A stretch of 64,000 bases of DNA, taken from the NCBI GenBank assembly GCA_036758285.1, contig DAIOWV010000005.1, positions 1 to 64,000 of the forward strand, in the 5' to 3' direction. A program made the position numbers and the translations under genes. Shown piece after piece: positions 54,628 to 63,747 of this stretch; positions within the stretch are counted from its first letter, which is position 1, and each line of letters begins with the position of its first letter. The notes beneath the pieces were generated by a model. That model was not told where the DNA came from, made no database searches, and saw nothing but the letters and a program-made list of their open reading frames with translations. This DNA comes from Taishania sp036758285 (GTDB taxonomy: Bacteria; Bacteroidota; Bacteroidia; Flavobacteriales_D; Crocinitomicaceae).

Positions 54628-55491
54628 ATGAAGTTTCTGTTTTTTATTTCTTTCTCATTCATTTTTTTAATGTCAGCATGTGGTTTAAAATATGAACCAA
54701 CCGAAACACGTGAAAATCTTGCTCAAACTAGAAAAAATGCTGTTGGAGAATACATTCGTGACTCTTACAAAGATTCTTCAGTAGTTTATCAATCATTGGT
54801 TTTCGCTCCACCAACTTTGATCAAACCATATCATCACAGGCAGTTAGATTCTTTGTATGAAATTAAGTTTGAAAATGAACAAAGAGGAAGGGTTGACAAG
54901 CAATTAGAAGAAAAAATCAACAATCAAAAAATTGTAATAGAAAACAGTTCTGAAAAAATTAAATACATTGAACATCACATATATAGTATTCAAACAGAAG
55001 GTCTTGCAAACGTATATTACGCTGATATTGAATTTGATTCAAAAAGTAAGGTTTCAAATTTCACAATAACGAGAACGTACGAGTTCCCATCAAATTTATT
55101 ATCAATCTTTAAATCTTATGTAACAAGAGAATCGATTGTTTTTCCCAATTATGGACCAACAAACGAAGAAAAGGCTTTTTATAGTTTCTTTGAAGAAGAA
55201 TTGGAACGTACGCCCATTTCAAAACAAAATGAATTCATGGCCAATATGTTAAGTGTATTTTCATTGGCCAGAAATATTCGCACACTTGAAACCAAATTAT
55301 TACTCCAGAATTTTGCAGTAATTCATACAGAAAAAAGACTTTCTTCACAAGTAGATGTTTTTCATTCAATTAATGGTGTTTGGGAAAATGAAAAAGTCGT
55401 TGCTTATGAAGTAAACTTTACAACTCCAGCAGGTACATTTTTTGGAGTGTTTAGTCCTTATTTTGAATTTATTTCAATGACCAAAAAGTAA
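54628..55491 (+). CDS. Lipoprotein of unknown function
   Basis: The 287-residue protein has the lipobox FLMSAC (Cys18). The mature part is helical at first (KQLEEKINNQKIVIENSSEKIKYIE, a possible coiled coil), then mixed. No enzymatic motif is seen. It lies 94 bp after the propeller gene in the same direction and may be co-transcribed; otherwise the family is not recognised. Confidence 0.65.
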   Translation: MKFLFFISFSFIFLMSACGLKYEPTETRENLAQTRKNAVGEYIRDSYKDSSVVYQSLVFAPPTLIKPYHHRQLDSLYEIKFENEQRGRVDKQLEEKINNQKIVIENSSEKIKYIEHHIYSIQTEGLANVYYADIEFDSKSKVSNFTITRTYEFPSNLLSIFKSYVTRESIVFPNYGPTNEEKAFYSFFEEELERTPISKQNEFMANMLSVFSLARNIRTLETKLLLQNFAVIHTEKRLSSQVDVFHSINGVWENEKVVAYEVNFTTPAGTFFGVFSPYFEFISMTKK

Positions 55492-55570
55492 AAATTTAGG
55501 TCAGAGGTCAATTAAAAAATATAAAATCAACCATTCAACATAATCTTTCTACCATTAATAAATTCTTTTC

Positions 55571-55600
55571 TTCGTCCCACATTGATGTGACTTATCTTTG
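55571..55600 (+). promoter_or_regulatory. Candidate promoter of the outer-membrane receptor gene
   Basis: TTCG (55571-55574) and TATCTTTG (55593-55600) are 18 nt apart. The box lies 28 nt before the ATG at 55629. The spacing disfavours the in-frame TTG at 55614 as the start. Confidence 0.45.
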
Positions 55601-55628
55601 GTTCCGGTAATTTTTGACTGGACATCAC

Positions 55629-58379
55629 ATGTTAAACAAACTTATTTTAGCCTTTGCAATATTTATGTTATCGCAATCGGCTTTTTCTCAAGAAATGCGT
55701 ATTTCTGGTATCGTAGTAGATACAAACGGAAAAACTCCACTTCCTAACACAATTGCTATGGCGGTGAGAATGAGAGATTCCTTATTGCTCGCTTACAATC
55801 GTGCAGATGAAAATGGTCGTTTTGAGTTGAAAAACATCCCTATGGATACGTTTACACTGATTATTTCACATCCTCAGCATGAAGAACGAAATTACTACAT
55901 CATAGGTAGTCCTGAGAATCTTGAAATAGATATTCCAATCATTAAAATGTATGGAAAATCAAAAGAATTAGAAGAAATGGTCATTTATGCATACAAAGAC
56001 CCTATTTATTTTAAAGGTGATACATTGGTATATGTTGCTGATTCATTTAAGGTTGGACCAAATGCAGTAGTTGAAGACTTATTAAAAAAATTACCAGGAA
56101 TTGAAGTTGATCAAGATGGAAAAATAAAAAGTCAAGGACAAGAGATATCAAAAGTACTTGTTGATGGTGATGAGTTTTTTGGTAGTGATCCAACAATTGC
56201 AACAAAAAATTTAGGAGCAAATGCAATCGAATCTGTTCAAGTATATGAAAAAAATGATGTTGGACAATTTGGAAGCGAAGACAAAATTAAAGTTCTCGAT
56301 TTAAAATTAAAAGACGATGCCAAAAAAGGATATTTTGGGAAGGTTTCCGGTGCTTCAGATTTTGGTTTAGCCCAAAGGGATCGACCATTTTATGAAGGCG
56401 AATTACTTTTTAACAGATTTAATAGTACACAAAAATTATCCGTTTTTGCATTAGGTACAAACACTCCACGCTCTAATTTTGGCTGGAATGATGCCAATCG
56501 ATTTGGATTAGACAATGAGTCTAGTGATGGTAACCCATTTAATCCATTTGAAAATAATAATGCAAATGGTATTCCAAGAACTTTAAAAGCTGGTATTTAT
56601 TTTTCTGATAAAATAGGTAAAAAGAAAAACACAAAAATTGGATTCAACTATACTTACTACAATACAGAATTAAGAACAAATACAGGCAGCAGAACGCAGT
56701 TTTTCTTAACAGATACAACCTATTTTACAGACGATTCTACAAGTAATCTTTCCAGAAGTGAAAGCCATATGATTAATTTATCATTAGACTCTCAACTCGA
56801 CTCACTAACAAACTTGGTTGTTAAACCAACATTTAGATTAGATAAAGGTTTAACAGATAACAACACAATCACAAGCTATTTAAGTTCTGATAGTATTCCA
56901 TCATTGCAATCATTTGCAAACAACAAAAACAAATCGACTGGGATTGATGGAGGCTTAACACTTGGTTTAACACGAAAATTCATGAAACCAAGACGTGAGG
57001 TTAAATTTGATTATTATTTCAACTATGTTGATAATCAAACAGACGGTAATTTAAATACAAGAACGAATGTTACCATGTTTCCTGCTTTAAATGATACTGT
57101 TGATCAATCGAAAAGCAACTATAATACCTCTATGACAAACAATTTATTCGCTTCGTATACAGAGCCTTTAGGTGAGTTTTTCAAAGCTACAATCATGTAT
57201 AATTACAAAATTGAAAATTTAGATCAAGATAGGTCAACTTATGATTTTGTAGGAGGTTCTTACTCTGCTTATCGTGCTGATTTGTCAAATATTTTCGAAA
57301 CCAATCGAAATGAACACAAAGCTGGTTTAAAACTCCAAATGGATAAAACAAAACACATGGCGTTTGTGCGTATGGATGTAAGAAATGTAGACATCTACAA
57401 CATCAATTTGGTGAATAACAATAGCATCAATCAGAACATTACGAACTTTTTACCAAGTGCTCGTTATCAGTTTAAACCAAACATGAGTAAACAATTACAA
57501 ATTAATTACAATACTTACTCAAATCAACCTGCAATCAATGATTTACAACCTGTCCAAGACAATTCAAATCCAAATCGTCTTAAAGTCGGAAATCCCGATT
57601 TAGAACCGAATTATGGGCACAGTTTAAATGCTTGGTATAATTCATGGAATCCGATGAAAGGAAGTTTTATTTGGGCAGGAATGAATTTATATTTGGATAA
57701 CAATGCTTTTGCTAGTTCTATGACTTATGACTCTTTTGGTCGTATGCTTACACAAACTGTAAACGTAGATGGAAATTTTTATAGCAGTGCGTATGGTGGA
57801 GCTGGTATTCCAATAAAAGGAAAAACGATTCAGGTACATCCAAATGTTGTTGTAGGATATAATCATTACTCTAATTTCATTAATGGAGAAAAAAACATAA
57901 CTGACAATGTGAATGTTGGAGGAGGTGGAGAGTTTCGCTTTCAATGGGATTCTTTAGAATTTAATCTTGGTGGTCGATATGATTGGAACAGTCCAAAAAG
58001 TTCATTAAGTAGTGCTTCAAACACTCCTTATGGAGTACAGGTTTACAACGGTAGAGTTACATGGAGATTACCAAAAGGATTTCAATTAAAATCAGACTTC
58101 CGTTATACAATCAACAATCAATTAGCAGATGGCTATAACATCAATTATTTTATTTGGAATGCTGAAATCAGTAAATCTTTCTTAAAAACAGAAAATTTAA
58201 TTGTTGGATTAATCGGAAATGACATTCTAAATCAAAATATTAATGCAGGTAGAACAGTTACAGGCAACATGGTTGTAGATAATAGAACACAAGTTATATC
58301 ACGCTATTTCTTATTAAAATTGACTTATAAATTTAATCACACTAAAACACGAGAAGATGAACCGAAATTCCCTTTCTAA
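55629..58379 (+). CDS. TonB-receptor-like outer-membrane beta-barrel protein
   Basis: I start at ATG 55629 (MLNKLILAFAIFMLSQSAFSQ) rather than an in-frame TTG at 55614. The 916-residue protein has a signal peptide and a carboxypeptidase-regulatory-like domain (about 20-110, MRISGIVVDTNGKTPLPNT). A plug-like domain follows (about 120-220, EDLLKKLPGIEVDQDGKIK ... VLVDGDEFFG), then a large barrel ending in LLKLTYKF. This is the Bacteroidetes OMP_b-brl_3 type. The GLPGLI gene overlaps its end by 23 bp, a very common pairing. The transported or bound substrate is unknown. Confidence 0.88.
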   Translation: MLNKLILAFAIFMLSQSAFSQEMRISGIVVDTNGKTPLPNTIAMAVRMRDSLLLAYNRADENGRFELKNIPMDTFTLIISHPQHEERNYYIIGSPENLEIDIPIIKMYGKSKELEEMVIYAYKDPIYFKGDTLVYVADSFKVGPNAVVEDLLKKLPGIEVDQDGKIKSQGQEISKVLVDGDEFFGSDPTIATKNLGANAIESVQVYEKNDVGQFGSEDKIKVLDLKLKDDAKKGYFGKVSGASDFGLAQRDRPFYEGELLFNRFNSTQKLSVFALGTNTPRSNFGWNDANRFGLDNESSDGNPFNPFENNNANGIPRTLKAGIYFSDKIGKKKNTKIGFNYTYYNTELRTNTGSRTQFFLTDTTYFTDDSTSNLSRSESHMINLSLDSQLDSLTNLVVKPTFRLDKGLTDNNTITSYLSSDSIPSLQSFANNKNKSTGIDGGLTLGLTRKFMKPRREVKFDYYFNYVDNQTDGNLNTRTNVTMFPALNDTVDQSKSNYNTSMTNNLFASYTEPLGEFFKATIMYNYKIENLDQDRSTYDFVGGSYSAYRADLSNIFETNRNEHKAGLKLQMDKTKHMAFVRMDVRNVDIYNINLVNNNSINQNITNFLPSARYQFKPNMSKQLQINYNTYSNQPAINDLQPVQDNSNPNRLKVGNPDLEPNYGHSLNAWYNSWNPMKGSFIWAGMNLYLDNNAFASSMTYDSFGRMLTQTVNVDGNFYSSAYGGAGIPIKGKTIQVHPNVVVGYNHYSNFINGEKNITDNVNVGGGGEFRFQWDSLEFNLGGRYDWNSPKSSLSSASNTPYGVQVYNGRVTWRLPKGFQLKSDFRYTINNQLADGYNINYFIWNAEISKSFLKTENLIVGLIGNDILNQNINAGRTVTGNMVVDNRTQVISRYFLLKLTYKFNHTKTREDEPKFPF

Positions 58380-59094
58380 ATTAATCCTTTCATTGGGGTT
58401 TTTAATTCTTGTTAGTTCTTCCACATTCGGACAATTCATTGAATCTGGAAAGATTGTTTATGAACGAAAAACAAATTTATTAAAACTAAAAGAACTGCCT
58501 CCTTTTTTGAAAGACATAGCAGAAAACAAAAAGTATAATATAGATGAGTTTACGTTGACATTTAATGAGCATGGGTCTGTATTCATTCCAAAAACAGCAA
58601 TGTCAAATGATCCTGCCGATATGTTGACAACAAAAAACACTGTTTATTGCAATCATCAGACTAAAGATAGAATGACCTTATTAGACATGATGGGTAATAA
58701 AGTGTATATTCAAGATACAGTCAATAAGATTAATTGGAAAATGACCGATAATACTAGAAAATTAGCGGGTTATAATTGTAAAATGGCAATTTATCAAAAA
58801 GACGACTCTACACGTTTATATGCCTGGTATGCTGAAGAACTAGTTCCTTCGGTTGGCCCAGAAACCTTTAGTGGACTGCCTGGAACTATTCTTGGGTTAG
58901 CAACTGAAGATGGTGGTGTTGTTTATTTTGCAAAATCTGTAGAGTTTGTAACGGTAGAAGATAAAGCTTTTAAATACGAAACAGGAAAAACAAAAGTATT
59001 TACTAAAAAAGCATTTGCAGAGGAAATCACAAAACAAATGGGTAATAGCCCAATGGCAAAAGGAATGATCGCTTCCTTTTTTAAGTGGTATTAA
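58357..59094 (+). CDS. GLPGLI family exported protein
   Basis: The 245-residue protein has a signal peptide (to about SSSTFGQ). The family motif is present as SGLPGTILGLATEDGG (about 165-180), where the name-giving GLPGLI reads GLPGTI. The preceding AWYAEELVPSVGPETF is also typical. Overlap with the receptor gene (58357-58379) shows one operon. Its molecular function is unknown in the whole family; it is thought to work with the neighbouring outer-membrane barrel. Confidence 0.9.
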   Translation: MNRNSLSKLILSLGFLILVSSSTFGQFIESGKIVYERKTNLLKLKELPPFLKDIAENKKYNIDEFTLTFNEHGSVFIPKTAMSNDPADMLTTKNTVYCNHQTKDRMTLLDMMGNKVYIQDTVNKINWKMTDNTRKLAGYNCKMAIYQKDDSTRLYAWYAEELVPSVGPETFSGLPGTILGLATEDGGVVYFAKSVEFVTVEDKAFKYETGKTKVFTKKAFAEEITKQMGNSPMAKGMIASFFKWY

Positions 59095-59201
59095 TTTTTA
59101 TAAAGAATGTTAAGTTATTTTTAAATTTTCATTAATTCTTTGCAACTTTTTTAATACCTTTCTCGTCATAATCATATAGATTATTTTAATTACTACGAGA
59201 A

Positions 59202-60506
59202 ATGATAAAAAAACTACTAATCTTTGTCTATTTATTAATAGCATCTTTTGTAAGCGCCCAAACGTTTTATTCTAATGGTGCAGTTTTACATGTAAGCAAT
59301 GGTGCTGATTTCTTTTGTAATGGAGGTATTACCCTATCTAATTCCTCACAAGTAATAAACAATGGAAATTTAACAGCTACCAAAAATTCATCATTTTCAC
59401 AAGCAGGTAATTTTGAGTTAAACAGTAATTCGACTGTCTCAGGTGATGGAGTTTATTCGATTGAACAAGATTGGATTAATGACGCTGTTTTTAATGGAGA
59501 TAATGGTGAGGTTATTTTATTTGGTAATACCGAACAGATTATCACATCAACGAATGGAACAATTACAGTTTTTAATGATTTAACTTTAATTGGTAACGGA
59601 ACAAACCAAAACAGAAAGAAAACACTCCTAAATACCGATTCAGGAACAGGAATAAATGGTGTATTGAATATAAATGATAGAGAATTAAATACTGATGTAA
59701 ATTCATTTACAGTCGACAATATTTCTATTGGTGCTGTTTTAAATTCAACAACGTTATATAATGAAGGAATTGTTAGTAGTCTCCTAGGTGGTTATTTGAT
59801 AAGAAAAACGAATCAAGCTTCTGATTATTTATTTCCCGTTGGTTCTAGTGATGGTGTCAGAAGATATCGTCCAGTTATAATTAACCCAAACGCGACAACT
59901 CAACAAGTATATGGAGTAAGAATGAATAATTATACTGCTGATGTTGATGGATATTTTTTATCTCAACATGAAAATAGTATAGATGAAATAAATGATTTGT
60001 TCTTTCATTCAATAAATAGATTTGCTGGAAATTCTAATTCAGATATTAAACTTTTTTACATGCCTACCGATGACAACAATTGGATGAGTTTTGCACATTG
60101 GTATCCAACACAAAAACAATGGGAGGATGTGAAAAATGTAACTGAAAATAATATACCTGATTTTAATTATATATTAAAATCAAGCTGGGGCTTTCCAAGT
60201 ACAGAAACACCTTATGTTTTAGTTAACACATCGGATAAACTAAATATTCCAAATGTATTTACACCAAACGGAGATGGAATAAATGATCTATTTATGATTA
60301 CTTCGTCTGGATTAACTGATTATGAAATAACTATTGTAAATAGATGGGGAGAACTTGTTTTTCAATCAAATGATCCTAAACAAGGTTGGGATGGAACTTC
60401 AAAAGGTAAAAAATGTACTGATGGAGTTTATTTTTATTCCATTAAAGCAAAACAAAATTCTGATGACATCAATAAGCATGGTCATCTTACAATTAGCGGA
60501 AATTAA
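59202..60506 (+). CDS. T9SS type B cargo protein (CHU_C domain)
   Basis: The 434-residue surface protein has a signal peptide (to ..FVSAQ). A beta-helix-like, Asn/Thr-rich body is seen (TLSNSSQVINNGNLTATKNSS, SNSTVSGDGVYS), followed by the C-terminal gliding-associated sorting domain. This has IPNVFTPNGDGINDLFMI, IVNRWGELVFQSND, GWDGTSKGKKCTDGVYFYSIKA. The gene heads a three-gene cluster with the next two, spaced 20 and 5 nt, closed by a strong terminator. Confidence 0.9.
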   Translation: MIKKLLIFVYLLIASFVSAQTFYSNGAVLHVSNGADFFCNGGITLSNSSQVINNGNLTATKNSSFSQAGNFELNSNSTVSGDGVYSIEQDWINDAVFNGDNGEVILFGNTEQIITSTNGTITVFNDLTLIGNGTNQNRKKTLLNTDSGTGINGVLNINDRELNTDVNSFTVDNISIGAVLNSTTLYNEGIVSSLLGGYLIRKTNQASDYLFPVGSSDGVRRYRPVIINPNATTQQVYGVRMNNYTADVDGYFLSQHENSIDEINDLFFHSINRFAGNSNSDIKLFYMPTDDNNWMSFAHWYPTQKQWEDVKNVTENNIPDFNYILKSSWGFPSTETPYVLVNTSDKLNIPNVFTPNGDGINDLFMITSSGLTDYEITIVNRWGELVFQSNDPKQGWDGTSKGKKCTDGVYFYSIKAKQNSDDINKHGHLTISGN

Positions 60507-60526
60507 TAATATTAAAACTCACAACT

Positions 60527-61321
60527 ATGAAATACTTTAAACTACCTGTACTTGTTTTTATTTGCGGATTATCTATAATCTCATTAGGGCAAAACAATGT
60601 TGGAATTGGAACAAATACCCCAAGTCCTGATGCTGCTTTAGATATTCAGTCAACAAGTCAAGGTGTACTTGTACCTAGAATGACAACTGTACAAAGAAAC
60701 GCTATAGCATCTCCAACAGAAGGATTGTTAGTCTATGATACAGATGTTAATTGTTTCTTCTTTTATGAAAACAGTTCATCTACATGGGAAAATTTATGTA
60801 CTGCGGGACCAGCAGGAGCCCCTGGACCAGCGGGACCGGCAGGACCACAAGGAGTTGCGGGTGTAGCAGGACCACAGGGTCCTTCTGGAGTTATCAATAA
60901 GTATCATGTTTATGGGACTGCTGGTAGACTTGCTGTGACTAGTGTCACACCAACAGTACAGCCTGGTATGGTACAAACATTTACACTTACAGCACCTGCT
61001 ACAGTAATGATTTGGGCAACTATTGGTGGTAGAACAACTTTAACAACAAGTGGAGCTTACGCAACTGTTGATATGGTTATTTATGTAAATGGTAACTTTC
61101 TAACAAATGGTGGTTGGAACAGATTTAATGTTGTAAACCCAACAAATTCAAATTCTTTCAATACTTGTGCTATAAATACAATGATCAGTCTTCCAGCAGG
61201 AACTCACACTGTTGATTTAAGAACATTTAGAGGTCTCTCTAGCACAAGTCCTGTTGATATCGGTGGGGATTCTGCAAATGACACAAATCCTGGAGAAATG
61301 ACAATAATGATTTTAAATTAA
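60527..61321 (+). CDS. Exported protein with collagen-like repeat segment
   Basis: The 264-residue protein has a signal peptide (to ..SLGQ) and the Bacteroidetes start NNVGIGTNTPSPDAALDIQS. A Gly-X-Y stretch (about residues 92-122: GPAGAPGPAGPAGP, GVAGPQGPSG) follows, and then a C-terminal beta domain of the C1q/TNF type is suggested by alternating hydrophobic strands. The collagen part is short, so a trimeric surface fibre or stalk is possible but weakly supported. It sits between the CHU_C gene and a small secreted protein gene. Confidence 0.85.
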   Translation: MKYFKLPVLVFICGLSIISLGQNNVGIGTNTPSPDAALDIQSTSQGVLVPRMTTVQRNAIASPTEGLLVYDTDVNCFFFYENSSSTWENLCTAGPAGAPGPAGPAGPQGVAGVAGPQGPSGVINKYHVYGTAGRLAVTSVTPTVQPGMVQTFTLTAPATVMIWATIGGRTTLTTSGAYATVDMVIYVNGNFLTNGGWNRFNVVNPTNSNSFNTCAINTMISLPAGTHTVDLRTFRGLSSTSPVDIGGDSANDTNPGEMTIMILN

Positions 61322-61326
61322 TCAAA

Positions 61327-61581
61327 ATGAGGAAGTTATTATTTACATTATGTTTGTTGTGTTTATCAACAACTCAAAGTTTTTCTCAATTAGTTTCTAG
61401 TGATAAAAAAGGAACTATTGTTGAAAGTAAATCAAACGAGACAATAAAGCAATCAGAAGAGAAAACAATTGTTTCTAATAAGAAAAACGCAAGTTCAACA
61501 AAAGTGGTAAAATCAGAAGAAGAAACATCTGAACCAAATACCAAAGTTGAACCAAAAATTCAATCAAGTAAAAAACAATAA
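61327..61581 (+). CDS. Small secreted Lys/Ser/Glu-rich protein
   Basis: The 84-residue protein has a signal peptide (MRKLLFTLCLLCLSTTQSFSQ). The mature part is low-complexity and likely disordered, rich in K, E, S and T, with no Cys. It begins 5 nt after the collagen-like gene and ends just before the terminator, so it is translated from the same message. No family is recognised; it may be a linker or companion of the surface proteins upstream. Confidence 0.7.
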   Translation: MRKLLFTLCLLCLSTTQSFSQLVSSDKKGTIVESKSNETIKQSEEKTIVSNKKNASSTKVVKSEEETSEPNTKVEPKIQSSKKQ

Positions 61582-61588
61582 ATGATTC

Positions 61589-61620
61589 GCGGAAATAAAA
61601 TATTTTTATTTCCGCTTTTT
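61589..61620 (+). terminator. Strong Rho-independent-type terminator
   Basis: A perfect 12-bp stem GCGGAAATAAAA / TTTTATTTCCGC with a TAT loop is followed by TTTTT and CTTT. It starts 8 nt after the stop at 61581 and ends the cluster 59202-61581. Confidence 0.85.
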
Positions 61621-61622
61621 CT

Positions 61623-63721
61623 TTACTCCAATCCAACATTCCAAGTAGCATCCAACACCAATTTTCCATCTTTGGATTCGTTGCTCCCTGGTATAGTAAA
61701 TCCTTTTATTTGAGTTGTTTTACCTTTTGTAAGGAGTTGAATTAATTGATTTTCAGTAAGTTTTTTTCCTAATAATTCGAACGGCACTTTGAAGCCACAT
61801 ACTTTAAAATTTGAACAACCAATAGCAGATTTTCCTTTCATAATTTTTGAAGATTTACACTTTGGACAATCGATATCTTCTAAATCTTGTTTTTCTTTTG
61901 GTTTGCGTTCTTTTTTTTCTTTTTGAGGCGGGTTAACTTCTTGAATATTGAATGATTGCACACTTGTGTTGAAAATCACCTCATCGGTTAACTCTCTAAC
62001 CATTTGATATAGTTCCTGTTTGAAAACATCCGGTTGATATTCACCTTTTTCAATTAAACGCAATTTTTTTTCCCAATTTCCAGTTAGTTCAGCACTTTTC
62101 AATAATTCATTTTGAATGGTATCAATTAATGCTATTCCTGTGGGTGTTGCAATAATATTTTTACGTTTTTTTTCAATGTATTTTCTTCTAAATAAGGTTT
62201 CAATAATGTTTGCACGCGTTGACGGACGACCAATTCCATTGTCTTTCATCAATTCACGCATTTCTTCATCTTCAACTTGTTTTCCTGCTGTTTCCATCGC
62301 TCGAAGCAATGTTGCCTCTGTATAATACTTTGGTGGTGTTGTTTTTCCTTGGTGAATAAAAGGTTCATGTGGTCCACCCTCCCCTTCTTTAAATTCAGGC
62401 ATTATTTTGTCTTCATCAACCTCTTTTTTTGCCTTCATATCCAAATACACCTCTCTCCAACCTTGTTCAATAATTTGTTTTCCAGTAGCTTTAAACTCAA
62501 GTTCTCCTACTTTACCGATTACAGTTGTATTTGAAACTTTACATTCAGGATAAAAAACAGCAATAAAACGACGAGCAACTAAGTCATAAATTTTTTGCTC
62601 ATCTGATGTAATTCCTGATGGAACAACACCCGTTGGTATAATAGCGTGGTGATCTGTTACCTTTTTATCATCAAATACTGTTTTCAGTTTAGGAATAGGC
62701 TCTGTCAATAATCTCTCTGTAAATCGAGAATAATAAGACATGTTTTTTAAAATTCCTCCTACTTTTGGATGCAAATCTTCTGATAAATAGGTTGTATCTA
62801 CACGAGGATAAGTAACTATTTTCTTTTCGTATAAACTTTGAATATGACGAAGAGTTTCATCTGCAGAATAACCATATTTTTTGTTGGATTCTACTTGTAA
62901 TGAAGTTAAATCATACAAACGTGGATTTCCTTCTTTTCCTTCTTTCTGCTCAAACGAAGTTACTTCAAATTCTTTATCTTTAAGGTATTCTAATCCTTTT
63001 TCTGCTTTTTCAACCGTTTTTAAACGATCTATTTGACATAAAAATTCTGTTTCTCTGTAATTTGTTTTTAATTCCCAGTACTCCTCACCTTTAAATGCAT
63101 CTATTTCCTTTTGACGTTGAACGATTAAGGCAAGAGTTGGGGTTTGAACCCTTCCAATNNNNNNNNNNACTGACGTCTTCCAAATTTTACGGTAAAAAGT
63201 CTTGTAGCATTGATTCCAAGCATCCAATCTCCAATCGCACGGGCACTACCTGCTGCATAAAGATTGTCGTATTGTTTTGAATCCTTTAATTTAAGAAATC
63301 CTTCTCGAATTGCTTCTTCCGTTAAAGAAGAAATCCATAAACGTTTGATTGGTACTTTACATTTCGCTTTCAGTAATACCCAACGTTGAATTAATTCTCC
63401 TTCCTGACCAGCATCCCCGCAATTAATGACTTCATCACATTGAGCTACTAAATTTTTGATTGTTCCGAATTGCTTTTGAACTCCATTATCATTGATAATC
63501 TTTACCCCAAAATTAGGTGGGATAATGGGCAAATCTTCCAATCGCCAATATTTCCAAGATTCTTTATAATCGTGAGGTTCTTTTAAAGTACACAAATGAC
63601 CGAAAGTCCATGTAACAGCATAACCATTCCCCTCATAATAGCCATCACGACGAGTTTTTGCGCCGATAATTTCAGCAATGTCTTTAGCTACGGAAGGTTT
63701 TTCGGCAATACAAAGTTTCAT
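61623..63721 (-). CDS. topB: DNA topoisomerase III (type IA), crossed by an N run
   Basis: The protein of about 696 residues unlinks DNA. The N-terminal TOPRIM domain (MKLCIAEKPSVAKDIAEIIGA ... CGDAGQEGELIQR) is followed, after the N run, by IGRVQTPTLALIVQ, the active-site tyrosine in VTYPRVDTTYL, GIGRPSTRANIIETL, and a C-terminal zinc-finger-like segment (CPKCKS ... CSNFKVCGF). The frame across 63159-63168 is shifted unless the true gap is 2 modulo 3 bases, so the break is an assembly artefact. The start is 26 nt from the biotin carrier gene, with which it may be co-transcribed. Confidence 0.92.
63159..63168. other. Run of 10 N (assembly join) in topB
   Basis: Ten N separate the TOPRIM half (...KFGRRQ) from IGRVQTPTL. 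The reading frame needs a missing length of 2 modulo 3, for example 8 or 11 bases, which fits the two to three residues (for example LLS or SVLS) seen here in relatives. Confidence 0.95.
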
Positions 63722-63747
63722 TCAGGACTTTTCTTTCTGATTTCTAA

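Noticed and set aside
55614..55628. TTG start extending the outer-membrane receptor N-terminus
   Set aside because: The ATG at 55629 gives a clean signal peptide and a normal leader after the -7 box at 55593-55600; the TTG would add MTGHH before it.
60794..60976. Antisense Ser/Trp/Arg-rich ORF opposite the collagen-like segment
   Set aside because: It is the complement of Gly-Pro-Ala codons, a composition shadow.
61623..63721. topB as two separate genes or a frameshifted pseudogene
   Set aside because: The two parts are consecutive pieces of one topoisomerase III, separated only by the N run.
61623..63721. topB as a sign of an integrative conjugative element
   Set aside because: No integrase, relaxase, tra genes or attachment sites are visible; the neighbours are ordinary chromosomal genes.
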